Origin: Runella rosea
GTDB lineage: Bacteria; Bacteroidota; Bacteroidia; Cytophagales; Spirosomataceae
Direction: 5' to 3'
Assembly (NCBI RefSeq): GCF_003325355.1
Contig: NZ_CP030850.1
Span: 1,426,001 to 1,490,000 of the forward strand
DNA: 64,000 bases
Shown here: piece by piece, positions 1 through 10,200 of the stretch
Numbering within the stretch: the stretch's first letter is position 1
Layout of the letters: each line of letters starts with the position of its first letter
Made by a program: the position numbers and the translations under genes
The notes under the pieces: generated by a model
The model's input: only the letters and a program-made list of their open reading frames with translations
Told to the model about the DNA's origin: nothing
Databases searched by the model: none

Positions 1-1192
1 AAAGTGTTTTTTCGTTGAATGAGACGGCCTCCTGAATTCCAAAATTCCAAACCGCCAAATCAATGTGCGCGTGTGCGGAGTGTCCCACGGGCGACACGTC
101 TCCGGGACCGTGCCAAGCCGTTTTGATATTAAACCATTCGCCCAGCCTAGCCACTTTCATGGCGGGCGTAATTCCCCCGATTTGGGAGACGTGTATACGA
201 ATGTAATCAAACCATTGGTTGACCATCGGCTCCACAAATTCATTGATGTTATTGAACAACTCTCCCATTGCAATCGGCACCGAAGTACTGGCCCTCAGTT
301 GCTTAAACCACTTCATATTCTCGGGGGAAAAAGGATCTTCAATAAAAAACGGACGGTAATCTTCCAATTTTTTTATCATGTTGATAGCATCCATCGGCTG
401 AACCCGCTCATGGATGTCGTGCAGCAATTCTATCTCATCGCCGCAACCTTTCCGGACGGCTTCAAACAATTTCGGAATGGATTTCAGATACGTCCGTTCA
501 TTCATGTAATTGTCGGTTTCTCCGCCAAAACCTGCTGCTTTAAAATCGGGTTTTTGTTCGGTACTGCCTACAGCACCGTAGCCGCCCTGCTGGATTCGGA
601 TGTACTTAAATCCGCGCTCCATGATGCTTTTTACGCTCTCAATCGTTGCCTCGGGGGTATTGCCGTTGGCGTGCGTATAGCACGGAATCGCAAAACGTGA
701 TTTTCCACCGAGCAATTGGTAGAGCGGCATTCCCGCCCGTTTACCTTTGATGTCCCAAAGCGCTTGGTCCAAACCGCTGAGGGCGTTGTTCAACACGGGT
801 CCGTTGCGCCAGTAAGAACTCACGTACGCTGCCTGCCACATGTCTTCGATATTGTCCACATCTTTTCCCACACAAAACTCATTGAGGTAGGTGTTGATGG
901 CCACAATCACGGTGGCTGCGCGTTGGGTAAAGGTAGCACAACCCAAACCGTACAATCCCGGTTCAGAGGTTTCTACTTTGACCACAATCAAATTTGAACC
1001 CTGCGGAGCCGTTGCGATGGCCTTGACATTGGTGATTTTGATGGGCTTCATCGCTTTGGCGTACGATGGCGTGCCTTTTTCTTCACGTGCTTGGGCGTTG
1101 GATACGCCGCCGAAAAGTCCAAGGAGTCCAGCAGAGCCACCAAGGCCCAGCATTTTCATGGTTTCCCGACGGTTTACGTCTGTTTTATTCAT
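1..1192 (-). CDS. ManD/RspA-like enolase-superfamily dehydratase, Tat-exported (3' end cut off by window)
   Basis: The minus-strand frame runs open from ATG at 1192 to the window edge (397 codons), so the C-terminus is missing. The N-terminus has a twin-arginine signal (NRRETMKMLGLGG, residues 8-20) ending near SNAQA, so the enzyme is probably exported folded. The body is mandelate racemase/enolase superfamily. NNALSGLDQALWDIKG lies at about 135-150, and metal ligands fit D259 (LLHD), E285 (FIEDP) and E311 (MGE). H261 and H361 (AWHGPGDVSPVGH) match the D-mannonate dehydratase/RspA group. The family dehydrates sugar acids; substrate here is unknown. It sits 50 bp downstream of a SusC/SusD pair on the same strand, so it may process the sugar acid imported by that pair. 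Family assignment is strong; mannonate specificity is inference. Confidence 0.88.
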   Translation of the reverse strand, partial: MNKTDVNRRETMKMLGLGGSAGLLGLFGGVSNAQAREEKGTPSYAKAMKPIKITNVKAIATAPQGSNLIVVKVETSEPGLYGLGCATFTQRAATVIVAINTYLNEFCVGKDVDNIEDMWQAAYVSSYWRNGPVLNNALSGLDQALWDIKGKRAGMPLYQLLGGKSRFAIPCYTHANGNTPEATIESVKSIMERGFKYIRIQQGGYGAVGSTEQKPDFKAAGFGGETDNYMNERTYLKSIPKLFEAVRKGCGDEIELLHDIHERVQPMDAINMIKKLEDYRPFFIEDPFSPENMKWFKQLRASTSVPIAMGELFNNINEFVEPMVNQWFDYIRIHVSQIGGITPAMKVARLGEWFNIKTAWHGPGDVSPVGHSAHAHIDLAVWNFGIQEAVSFNEKTL

Positions 1193-1242
1193 AACCGGTT
1201 TAATAAGAGTTTAGGAAAATAAAAGGCCTCAAAATCAGAATT

Positions 1243-2787
1243 TTACTTTTTATCCCACCATACACGCGTGTCCATGTCGTTGGCTCCTTGACGGGTAATG
1301 GCCTCGTTCATATTACCCGAGTTGACCACAATTTCGCTGTCGGGATACGGCATTCGGCGGATAAAATCTCCTTTGATTTCGGAACCGGGATACGGATTTT
1401 TCTTGAGCGCGGGAAAATCGCTGCGGCGAAAATTGGCAAAGGCTTCATTTCCGTCCAAAAAGGCCGCTACCCAATATTGGGTATTGATTTGCTCAAGGGC
1501 TTTGGCGGGGTCTAGCGGGTTGGCCTTTAAGTAGGTCTGAATAGCATCTTCTTTGATGGCTGCCGAAGCATCGTACAGCGCCATTTGCTCCAAATTCGCT
1601 CTGATGCCCTTACTGTAATAGTCGGCGGCGGCGCCCGAAACCCACCCGCGAACGGCGGCTTCGGCCAATAAAAGCTGCACTTGCGAATAGGTGATGTGAA
1701 ATTCGGGGGCATCCAATTTAAGCACGGTATTGAGGTTGACCTGCGAGAAATCCCAAATGCTCGCCACGCCATTTTGCTGCAATACGCCCGTGATGGTCAC
1801 GTCGTTGTATCCCATCGGCATTCCGATTTGGACTTTGGGGTCGGTCGAGGCGCGAGCTGCTACCTGCTCAGGGCCGCCTTTGGCTCCCACGTACCGAACC
1901 GCAATGGACGCCAGACGGGGGTCATTGTTCTCCTTTAAAAAATTCACAAAAGGAGCCGCAAGATAAAAATTGGTTTTTTCCCGAGCGGCCAAATGATTGG
2001 CAATGTAATTGTTGAAAATAGCCGTGTGACGAATGACCGAATTGTCATCGTTGGACTGCAATACGCCACCTGCTACTGCTTTTGTCACGTAGGTTTTAGC
2101 CGTGGCAGGGTCTACTTTTGTCAAACGCATGGCGGCTCTCAGCATCATTGAGTACCCCAATTTTTTCCATTTAGCTACGTTGCCGCCGTACAAAATATCC
2201 GTTGTCACGGCCGCCTGCGTCGTGGTCAGGGCCGAAGATGCCTCGTCGAGTTCCTTTAAAATATCCTTATAAATGGCCTGTTGGGCGTCATATTTGGGGC
2301 TGATTACCTCCGTAATGTAACCTTGACCCGCCTCAAAATAAGGAATATCACCGTAGGTATCGGTCAAAATCATAAAAGTATAGGCTTTCCAAATGCGGGC
2401 ACAATGGTAGGTATTTGATTGCAGCGGGTCGCTTTTGGTCTGGTCTACCACGGCCACGATTTGCTTGACCACATTGCGGTAAGAATTGATCCATACTTGG
2501 GAAGTATTCCCGTTGTTTACCTGATTGTAATTGCCGCCCGAAAGGGAGCTTCCGTAGGGTGTAATGATTTGCTGGACAATGCCGAAATTATAGCACAACA
2601 TCCCCAAAGTAGAAAACCCGTCGAGGTAGGTCGTACTGATGATGGCCTTATTGAGTATCAACGAAGGGGCCAATGAGGTAGGATCAACTTTGTTGGTATT
2701 TACCTCGTCAAAAGTTTGGTCACAACTGGTCATTACGCTCACTGTGAGGAGCAATCCCAGGATATATTTTAGATGATTCGTTCTCAT
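1243..2787 (-). CDS. SusD/RagB-family nutrient-binding outer-membrane lipoprotein
   Basis: This 514-aa protein starts with a lipoprotein signal whose lipobox VMTSC puts the lipidated Cys at residue 22. The helical TPR-like body resembles the SusD-like group that begins DPTSLAPSLILNKAI and carries the late motif FLDGNEAFANFRRSDFPAL. SusD lipoproteins cap a SusC barrel on the cell surface and capture oligosaccharides or other nutrients. The SusC partner starts 22 bp upstream of this start codon and both read leftward, the usual susC-susD order. Substrate cannot be read from sequence; the adjacent ManD-like enzyme hints at a sugar acid or uronate-containing glycan. Confidence 0.93.
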   Translation of the reverse strand: MRTNHLKYILGLLLTVSVMTSCDQTFDEVNTNKVDPTSLAPSLILNKAIISTTYLDGFSTLGMLCYNFGIVQQIITPYGSSLSGGNYNQVNNGNTSQVWINSYRNVVKQIVAVVDQTKSDPLQSNTYHCARIWKAYTFMILTDTYGDIPYFEAGQGYITEVISPKYDAQQAIYKDILKELDEASSALTTTQAAVTTDILYGGNVAKWKKLGYSMMLRAAMRLTKVDPATAKTYVTKAVAGGVLQSNDDNSVIRHTAIFNNYIANHLAAREKTNFYLAAPFVNFLKENNDPRLASIAVRYVGAKGGPEQVAARASTDPKVQIGMPMGYNDVTITGVLQQNGVASIWDFSQVNLNTVLKLDAPEFHITYSQVQLLLAEAAVRGWVSGAAADYYSKGIRANLEQMALYDASAAIKEDAIQTYLKANPLDPAKALEQINTQYWVAAFLDGNEAFANFRRSDFPALKKNPYPGSEIKGDFIRRMPYPDSEIVVNSGNMNEAITRQGANDMDTRVWWDKK

Positions 2788-2808
2788 AATTTTGTCGGAT
2801 GTTTACTG

Positions 2809-5800
2809 TTAAAACTTCAAATTCAAGTTGAAACCAACACTGCGGGTAGGCGGCAGACCGGGCCAAAAATCAAGGCCTACGCCATTGTCGGACGATACCA
2901 GCGCTTCTTCTGGATCCATGTTTTCGGTCCATTTTTTGATGACCAACACGTTGTTGGCAACGGCGCTGAGGCGGGCTCCTTTTACAAAGAATTTCGCAGG
3001 CAAAAGTTTGCCAAAATCATAGCCCAACGTAATCTGACGCAGTTTCCAAAACCCTGCATTAGACACAAAATCTTCGTTGATTCCCAGCGGGTTGACTGAT
3101 TCATAAAAAGGCTGAACCGCCGACTTTGTTTGGTTTATTTCGCCGTTTGGATTCACCCCGTTGCCAATCACAAAACCTTCGGCGCGGCCCGGCAAAGTAC
3201 GCTTAGACAAGCCATGACGCAGGTAGTTGATGTTGCGCCCCGCAATCATTTTGTGCCCCAATTTGAAATCAATCAACGTCGACAAAATGATATTTTTGTA
3301 ATTGAAGGTATTGGTAATTCCCCCAAAATATTTTGGCAACGCACTCCCGACATTGACCAAGGTGTTGTTGCGCAGAGGCAAACCGCTATTCCTGTCAAAC
3401 ACCTGTCGTCCTTGTGCGTCGCGTAGGTAAAAGAACGTATAAATTTGACCAATGGGCTTACCCACCACTTGGTTTAAATTACGCCCGCCGCCGCTGCTCA
3501 CTGTAATGACGGTGTCTTTTTCAGACAAGCCTAATTGCAATACTTTAGAGGTATTGTAAGACACGTTGGCGCTCAAATCCCAACGGAAAGACTTCGTTTT
3601 AACGGGTGAAATTGTAAACAAAATCTCAAGCCCCCGGTTCATGCTTCGACCCACGTTGATGAGTTTACTGGTGTAGGAAGACGCATCAGACACTTGCGCG
3701 GCGAGAATTTGGTCTTCGGTAATTTTATGATAATACGTAAAATCAAGGCCTACGGAGTTATTAAACAGCTTCAATTCCAGACCCGCTTCGGCCTCTTTTA
3801 TCCGTAGCGGGCGTAGGTTTTTGTTGGGCACCACGGTAGCATTTACACCACCCACGGGCACCAACTGCCCTGAAGGATTGGGAAAGGAGTTGTTGTCAAC
3901 GGCATAAAACAGTGCGTTGGAGTAAGGGTTTACGTTGTCAGAACCCACTTGGGCGTAGGCAGCCCGCAACTTGCCAAACGATATCCACGCCGGTAGGTTA
4001 GGAAATGCCTGTGAAAAAATAAAACTCCCCGTGGCAGAAGGGTACAAAATACTGCGATTTGAAGGTGCTAAGGTCGAAAACCAGTCATTGCGAGCCGTTA
4101 CGTTCAGAAATAAATAGTCGTTGTAGGAAATGGTCGCAGCCCCAAAAAGCGAATTAATCTTCTTCTCCGACAGGCTGTAAAGCGGGTTTTTTATCCGACC
4201 ATTCATGACGGTATAGAGATTTGGCTGGATAAAATCCTGAACCGTCACACTGTTGTAGTCCATGCGGGCGTAGCGTTGGTTTCCTCCGAGCGTAAAATCC
4301 ACCCCGATTTTCCCAAAATTCTTGTTCCCTCCCAAAATCAAGTCAAGGTTTCTTTCCGTATTTTGTCTGACATCCTGCGTAAAAGAGCCATTTACGTAGC
4401 CTACAGGCGCTTTTGGAATGGGCGCGTAGCCGTTTGGAATGTTGTAATCCTGATTACGTACGTAAAAATCTTCTGCCAATCTTCCCTGCACATAAAGCCA
4501 ATCCGCTACCTGATATTTGAGCGAAATATTGCCAAAAATACGGTTACGAACTACGTTTTCGAAGTGTTTGCTCAGTGAGTAATACGGGTTATTGCGCACC
4601 AAAAACCGTGAAAACACAAACTCATCGCCGTTGGGCAGGGTCTGATTGTCGCGGAGTGCATCAAAAGGCATGGAATTGGCTAAGGTAAAAATCACCGTTG
4701 AAACCGAAAAATCCTGCGTGTTGATCTGGGGCGGATTGATATTGTTTTCTTTTGAATAATTAATGTTGCCCGAAGCTGTCAGTTTTTTGGTGATGTTTTG
4801 GGTAAATCCAAGGTTGATAATCTTACGGTTAAAGGTATTATTTGCCATGATGCCCTTGTTGTCGGTATTGGCCAACGACAAGCTAAACCCACCGTTTTGT
4901 CCACTGTTTGAGACCGTTACGGTGTTTGTCAGGTTAGTTCCCACGTTAAAAAACTGTTTTACGCGGTTGTAAACTGGCTCGTAGGGGTAGGTTTTATTGT
5001 CAAACAAAATCTGGGTCATTCCTGGTTGAAATTTCTCCCCAAAACTCCACACACCCGACGTCGGATTTGGCGTAGTTGGTCGCTTTCCACCTTCTCCCTG
5101 ACCGTATTCGTACTGAAAATCGGTAAAATCCAGCGGCGTATCGGTGGTATAATTTACGTTGTATTCCACCCCAAAACCTTTGCCAGTGCCTTTGCTTTTG
5201 GTGGTAATCATAACCACGCCGTCTTTCGCCCGCGAACCGTACAATGCCGCAGCAGTTGCGCCTTTCAACACCGTCATGGTCTCAATGTCGTCGGGATTGA
5301 TGCTAGAAAGACCATCGCCGCCGTCTGAACTATTGGCCGCCCGCGTCCCGTAATCGCCGCCGAGTGAGTAGTTTTGGTTATCAATCGGCACCCCGTTGAC
5401 CACGATAAGCGGGTTGTTTTGACCACTGAACGAAGATTGTCCCCGGATACGGATTTTGGCCGTTCCCCCTGGGCCCGACGAAAGCGTAGAGATATTTACC
5501 CCCGCCATTTTTCCTTGAAGACCACTAACCACGTTGGGCGAGCGGTTGGTTGAAATCTCTTCGGCATTGACCGTAGCCGTGGCATAGCCTAGCGTCTTAG
5601 CTTCTTTTTTTATCCCTAAGGCCGTGACCACCACCTCATTAAGGTTTTTTTCTTCCTGGGCCATTTTTAAATCTATGATGGAGCGAGCGTTTACTTTGAT
5701 GGTTTGACTCACATAGCCAATGTAAGAAAACACCAATTGGCCATCGGCTGGGGCCTCAAGTGTGTACTTGCCAGTTGCGTCGGTGGTTGTGCCTTTGTTG

Positions 5801-5943
5801 GTGCCATCGACCAGAATATTTACGCCAGGAATTCCTTCGTTGGCTTGGTCAGTCACCTTACCCGTAATTTTTATACTCTGCGCAAAAGCAATGCTTTGAT
5901 ACAGACATAAAAAGAGAAGAATGGATGTTAAATTTATTTTCAT
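2809..5943 (-). CDS. SusC/RagA-family TonB-linked outer-membrane transporter
   Basis: At 1044 aa this is a typical SusC length. A signal peptide (MKINLTSILLFLCLYQSIAFAQ) is followed by a carboxypeptidase-regulatory-like beta domain (GKVTDQANEGIPGVNILVDG), a TonB-box-like segment LNEVVVTALGI near residue 100, the plug domain (LKGATAAALYGSRAKDGVV near 230) and a C-terminal barrel ending in an aromatic residue (NLNLKF). It imports a ligand delivered by its SusD partner using TonB energy. It is first in a minus-strand unit with SusD and the ManD-like gene. Its promoter must lie in the 1.3-kb region to its right, which holds two LacI-type palindromes. Confidence 0.95.
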   Translation of the reverse strand: MKINLTSILLFLCLYQSIAFAQSIKITGKVTDQANEGIPGVNILVDGTNKGTTTDATGKYTLEAPADGQLVFSYIGYVSQTIKVNARSIIDLKMAQEEKNLNEVVVTALGIKKEAKTLGYATATVNAEEISTNRSPNVVSGLQGKMAGVNISTLSSGPGGTAKIRIRGQSSFSGQNNPLIVVNGVPIDNQNYSLGGDYGTRAANSSDGGDGLSSINPDDIETMTVLKGATAAALYGSRAKDGVVMITTKSKGTGKGFGVEYNVNYTTDTPLDFTDFQYEYGQGEGGKRPTTPNPTSGVWSFGEKFQPGMTQILFDNKTYPYEPVYNRVKQFFNVGTNLTNTVTVSNSGQNGGFSLSLANTDNKGIMANNTFNRKIINLGFTQNITKKLTASGNINYSKENNINPPQINTQDFSVSTVIFTLANSMPFDALRDNQTLPNGDEFVFSRFLVRNNPYYSLSKHFENVVRNRIFGNISLKYQVADWLYVQGRLAEDFYVRNQDYNIPNGYAPIPKAPVGYVNGSFTQDVRQNTERNLDLILGGNKNFGKIGVDFTLGGNQRYARMDYNSVTVQDFIQPNLYTVMNGRIKNPLYSLSEKKINSLFGAATISYNDYLFLNVTARNDWFSTLAPSNRSILYPSATGSFIFSQAFPNLPAWISFGKLRAAYAQVGSDNVNPYSNALFYAVDNNSFPNPSGQLVPVGGVNATVVPNKNLRPLRIKEAEAGLELKLFNNSVGLDFTYYHKITEDQILAAQVSDASSYTSKLINVGRSMNRGLEILFTISPVKTKSFRWDLSANVSYNTSKVLQLGLSEKDTVITVSSGGGRNLNQVVGKPIGQIYTFFYLRDAQGRQVFDRNSGLPLRNNTLVNVGSALPKYFGGITNTFNYKNIILSTLIDFKLGHKMIAGRNINYLRHGLSKRTLPGRAEGFVIGNGVNPNGEINQTKSAVQPFYESVNPLGINEDFVSNAGFWKLRQITLGYDFGKLLPAKFFVKGARLSAVANNVLVIKKWTENMDPEEALVSSDNGVGLDFWPGLPPTRSVGFNLNLKF

Positions 5944-6296
5944 CAGTACATAGGGGTTTAGGAGGACCCTTTAGGTCCGTGGTGTAAAAGGATAGACATA
6001 CATTTGAATTTTAGGCAATAAAAATCCTGCGCTCACCGAAGGTGTGAGCCTGCTTATTTCAAATCACGTTACTGTTTAAAACCTTTATTGCGCAAACAAA
6101 TCACCTAACGCTAATTAATATACGCAACAAAGTAGTGTCACTATCGTACAGGATAATGGGTGGCAATGGCAACAAAATCACATTTTACGGGAAGGAATCG
6201 GCGGCAGACAGCCGCTTTTAGCTCCAAAAACCTTTTTAGTAGTGCATAGGCATCTTTTTAAAATAATGGTTTGAAGTAACTAATCTACTATTTTTT

Positions 6297-6312
6297 GTTT
6301 AAACGTTTAAGC
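6297..6312. promoter_or_regulatory. LacI-type operator-like palindrome (copy 1)
   Basis: GTTTAAACGTTTAAGC is one base off a perfect 16-bp palindrome. It is centred on CpG, the usual arrangement for LacI/GalR-family operators. It lies about 350 bp upstream of the minus-strand SusC start and 228 bp from a perfect second copy. Confidence 0.5.
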
Positions 6313-6524
6313 AATTGGATATAAAAAAATATTCGTCACTAAAGGTTATTTCTCACCACTTCAGTACTCACTTCTCCGTTTTAAAACTAAAATACTCGAA
6401 TTTATGTCCCGTCACTTAGGCAACTATCAGGCTAATAAATGGTCAATTATGAATCTACACCCTTCCATGAGGGGATTTGTTGGATTTTACTATGTAAAAA
6501 TTGAAGGATTTAATACAAATGTAA

Positions 6525-6540
6525 GTTTAAACGTTTAAAC
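6525..6540. promoter_or_regulatory. LacI-type operator-like palindrome (copy 2, perfect)
   Basis: GTTTAAACGTTTAAAC is a perfect 16-bp palindrome centred on CpG. With copy 1 it could allow looping by one LacI-family regulator over the shared control region. No LacI-family gene is visible in the window. Confidence 0.55.
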
Positions 6541-6691
6541 AAAAAATTTTTTATCATTTTTTTTACATTTTTTCTTCAAAAGATACAGAGAAAGCAATAC
6601 GAGGGCATATCGGCAAAAATTGGGAAGAAAAAAGCCAGCACTTTCTCCATCCCCAAACAACGAAGAAACTGTCGGCCTATTTAAAAAGTAA

Positions 6692-6720
6692 ATAGCCGCA
6701 AGACAAGGTCCTGCGGCTAT
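6692..6720. other. 9-bp-stem hairpin before a mini-ORF
   Basis: ATAGCCGCA and TGCGGCTAT form a perfect 9-bp stem with an 11-nt loop. On the plus strand the hairpin precedes a short reading frame at 6745-6765 (MRIFIY and stop). On the minus strand it is followed by a T-rich run, so it could be a terminator in that direction. It could also be a 5' leader structure left from a lost SusC-type gene; the sequence does not decide. Confidence 0.4.
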
Positions 6721-7188
6721 AATTCTTAACCTAAACTAAATCGTATGAGAATTTTTATCTATTAATACCTGCAAATGTTTACTTCGTACTATTAAATGTG
6801 CATTTGCATTTAGAAAGTCATTGTTGATTGATGGGACAAAGCTCCAGAAAAAAAACATGCAGCAAATCACCCTAATTGCGCCATTTTTAGCCCGTTATTT
6901 TCTAGACAAAAGTAGTTTTCGGAGCTTAATGTATCTGCATTTCATCTGTTAGGCTTTCTTTATGTTTTTTTCCCTCCCTAACTATAGGGGTAACCGTAAA
7001 TGAGGGATATGACGGTAGAATATTTCATTTTTTGGTCAACAAGCACCCTTCCCCAACTATACAATTCTGCTCAATGCACAAAAAATTCGCCCTTTTGGGC
7101 CAAAATCCAACTTCATATTTGGGTAATATCGTCGCTAATAAACCCCTATAAATGGGTGATTTTTAACAAAATTGAATTGGAGAACTTT

Positions 7189-7220
7189 GTTGTCAGCAAT
7201 CATAAAAGATTGCTGACAAC
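7189..7220 (+). promoter_or_regulatory. 13-bp perfect inverted repeat in the leader of the 7251 SusC gene
   Basis: GTTGTCAGCAATC and GATTGCTGACAAC are perfect inverted copies separated by ATAAAA. The repeat ends 30 bp before the SusC start codon, leaving room for a ribosome site. It is either a stable 5'-UTR hairpin or a protein-binding dyad. No T-tract follows, so it is not an obvious intrinsic terminator. Confidence 0.6.
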
Positions 7221-7250
7221 AGATTAAAAAACCAAATTTTCAATTCATTT

Positions 7251-10200
7251 ATGAAAAAAAGTTTATTGTTCCTGATGCTTGGGGTTTTCCTGAGTGTCAT
7301 CCACGGTCATGCCCAAAATCGCACCGTTTCGGGCAAAGTGACCGCCGCCTCCGATGCAACCCCGCTACCGGGCGTTAACGTCGTCATCAAAGGCTCTGCC
7401 ACGGGCAGCACCACCAACTCCGACGGGACCTTCCAAATTCAGGTTCCCAACAACGCCACGCTAGTGTTCAGCTTTATCGGTTATTCCTCCAAAGAAGTGG
7501 CCGTCGGTGCCCAAACCACCATTAACGTTATTCTCAGCGACGACGTCAAGCAATTGACCGAAGTGGTAGTAACGGCCGTCGGGATTGAGCGCAGCAACAA
7601 ATCTCTGGGCTATTCAGTGGAGCGCCTCTCGGCCGATAAGTTGGTGCAGAAATCAGAACCCGATGTATTGAAAGCCATGCAGGGCAAGATTCCCGGGGTT
7701 AACATCAATGGCTCCGGAGGGGCAGCGGGGAGTTCGTCGCGGATTACCATTCGGGGAGCCAACTCTTTTTTTGGTAGCAACCAACCGCTTTTTGTGGTAG
7801 ATGGTATTCCGTACAACAACGACCTAAACGAAAGTGGCAGTTTCCGTGACAACGGAGCCGCCTTCTCTAGCCGCATCGCCGACCTTGACCCCAACAACAT
7901 CGCCTCCATGACGGTCTTGAAAGGGGCCGCCGCCGCCGCCCTGTACGGAACCCGCGCCGCCAACGGGGTAATTGTGATTACGACCAAATCGGGCACCAAC
8001 AAGCTGTCAAAGAAAGGATTGGAAATTACATACAATACGTCATACTCCGCCGAGAAAATCGCGAGTTATCCTGATTTCCAGAACAAATATGGTTCTGGTT
8101 CGCAGCAAGTCTACGCCAACGCCAACGGAACTTGGGGCCCCGCATTCGGCCTAGGCCGCACCTACAACGCGGCAGGTGGTTGGGCCAATTCTACCGCCCC
8201 CGTCGACTCCATTCCGATTTGGGTGGGATACAACACCTACGCAACCAACTACCCCGCACTGGCCGCGCAATATGGCCTGCGCCCTGGCGGAAACGTGGCG
8301 TACCAAGCATATCCCGACAACGTGAAGAATTTCTTCCGCACGGGGAGTGTCTACGAAAATTCGGTCAGCATCACGGGGGGCGGCCCCAAAGCCAGCGTTA
8401 CGTCAGTGATTTCGCGTACCGACCAGCAGAGTTTTTTCCCAGGCTCAGGTTTTGAACGGACCAACATCAGCGTGGGCGGAAATACTACCCTCGACAACGG
8501 CTTTATCGTCGGGGCCAACTTAGCTTATACAAATACCATTCAAAACAGCCCTCTCTTTGGGGGCGATGGTACCTCTCCACTGGCGCGGATGTTTCAGCAA
8601 CCTCGTAACTGGCCACTCGACCAACTGCCCTACGAAGACCCGTTTGGCAATGGTGTCTTTTTCTTCCCGTTTGGACAGGCCGACAACCCGTATTGGTCCG
8701 TTAACAACAGCATTTTTACGAGCAAAGTAAACCGCATTGCCCTGAATGGCAGCATTTTGTATGACATTACCAATTGGTTGAACGTAACTTACAAAGGAGG
8801 TTTCAACAGCTACAACGACAACCGTTTTCAGCGTATTTCGGCGGGTTCGCTTTCGGGCGCTCAGGGGGTTGGAAGTATGCAGTTTGACGCCATTGAATTT
8901 CAAGAACAAGACCACAACGTGCTGTTTAATCTCACGCAAAACTTAACCTCGGACATTAATCTGCGGGCCATTGTAGGCGCCAACTACAACCAACGCGGCA
9001 GCGACCAAACGAGCGTAAACGGGCTAGGCATAGTAACCCGAGGCATCGATTTGATTACCAACGTCAGTACCGTAACGCCCAACACTGGCAATACTGGCAT
9101 CAACAAGCGCCGGATGTACGCGGCCTTTACTGACATGACCTTGGGGTACAAAAATTACTTATTCTTAAACCTCACGGGCCGTAATGACTGGTCGTCTACC
9201 CTGCCAGCATCTAATCGCAGTTATTTTTACTATTCTGGCAGTGCTTCATTCATTTTGACCGAGGCGTTCAATATCAAATCCAAAGCCCTGACAAACGCAA
9301 AACTGCGGTTGGGTTACGCCAAAGTAGGTCGCGATGCCGACCCTTACCAAACGCTCAATACCTTCAGAATCAATTTCGGAGAAAGCTCGGGACAGACGGG
9401 TTCCACCCGCTATAATGATTATCCCTTCAACGGTCAGCCGGGCGCATCGGTGGCTTCTTCGGCATTCGACCCCAACCTAAAACCTGAATTTACGAAAGAG
9501 ATTGAACTCGGAACCAACCTTGAGTTTTTCGGCGGTAGAGCAGTGATTGATTTTACGTACTACAATCGCCTCAGTACCGATATTATCGCCCGTCGTTCGT
9601 TGCCGCAGTCATCGGGTTACACTTCTTTTGTAACCAACTTCGGTTCGATTCGTAACTCAGGCATCGAAGCGGGGATTACCTTGGTGCCGATTCAACTCGC
9701 AAATAGTTTTAAATGGGATATTTTTGCCGCGTACACCCAAAATAAAAACATCGTAGAATCACTGGCCGACGGCGTCGAAGAAGTGACATTGCGTAATATT
9801 TTTACCAACAACCCGATTCCCGTGGTTCGCCCCGGCGAGTGGTTTGGGGTATTGCGTGGAACGGCCGTGGCCCGCGACGAAAAGGGCAACGCCCTCATCA
9901 ATCCCAATACGGGTCTGACCATTCCTGACATCCAACAGAAAATCATCGCCAACCCCAATCCCAAATTTATTTTGGCGGTAACCAACACGTTGAAATACAA
10001 AGGCTTTACCCTCAGCGGCGTGGTTGATTATCGCCACGGCGGCGACCTGTATTCATGGACAAACCAGTTTTTGCTGGGTCGTGGGGTAACGCAGGACACC
10101 GAAGACCGTGAAGTTCCTAAAGTAGTAGCTGGCGTATTGGGAGATGCCAACACCCTCAAACCACTGCTTGGCGGCGACGGACAACCCATCCCCAACAACA

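Larger units (their letters stand above)
5944..7250. other. 1.3-kb intergenic regulatory region between divergent SusC genes
   Basis: No convincing protein gene is present; the longest open frame (7000-7227, plus strand) has no recognisable features. The stretch is AT-rich and holds two near-identical CpG-centred palindromes, two hairpins and a very short leader-like reading frame, each listed separately. It separates two divergently read nutrient-uptake operons, so both promoters are expected here. Confidence 0.7.

Noticed and set aside
65-700. Plus-strand open frames over the first kilobase
   Set aside because: They are shadows of the minus-strand ManD-like gene, which shows clear family motifs.
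7000-7227. Small plus-strand ORF before the SusC gene
   Set aside because: No signal, motif or ribosome site; it runs through the leader hairpin, so it is probably chance.
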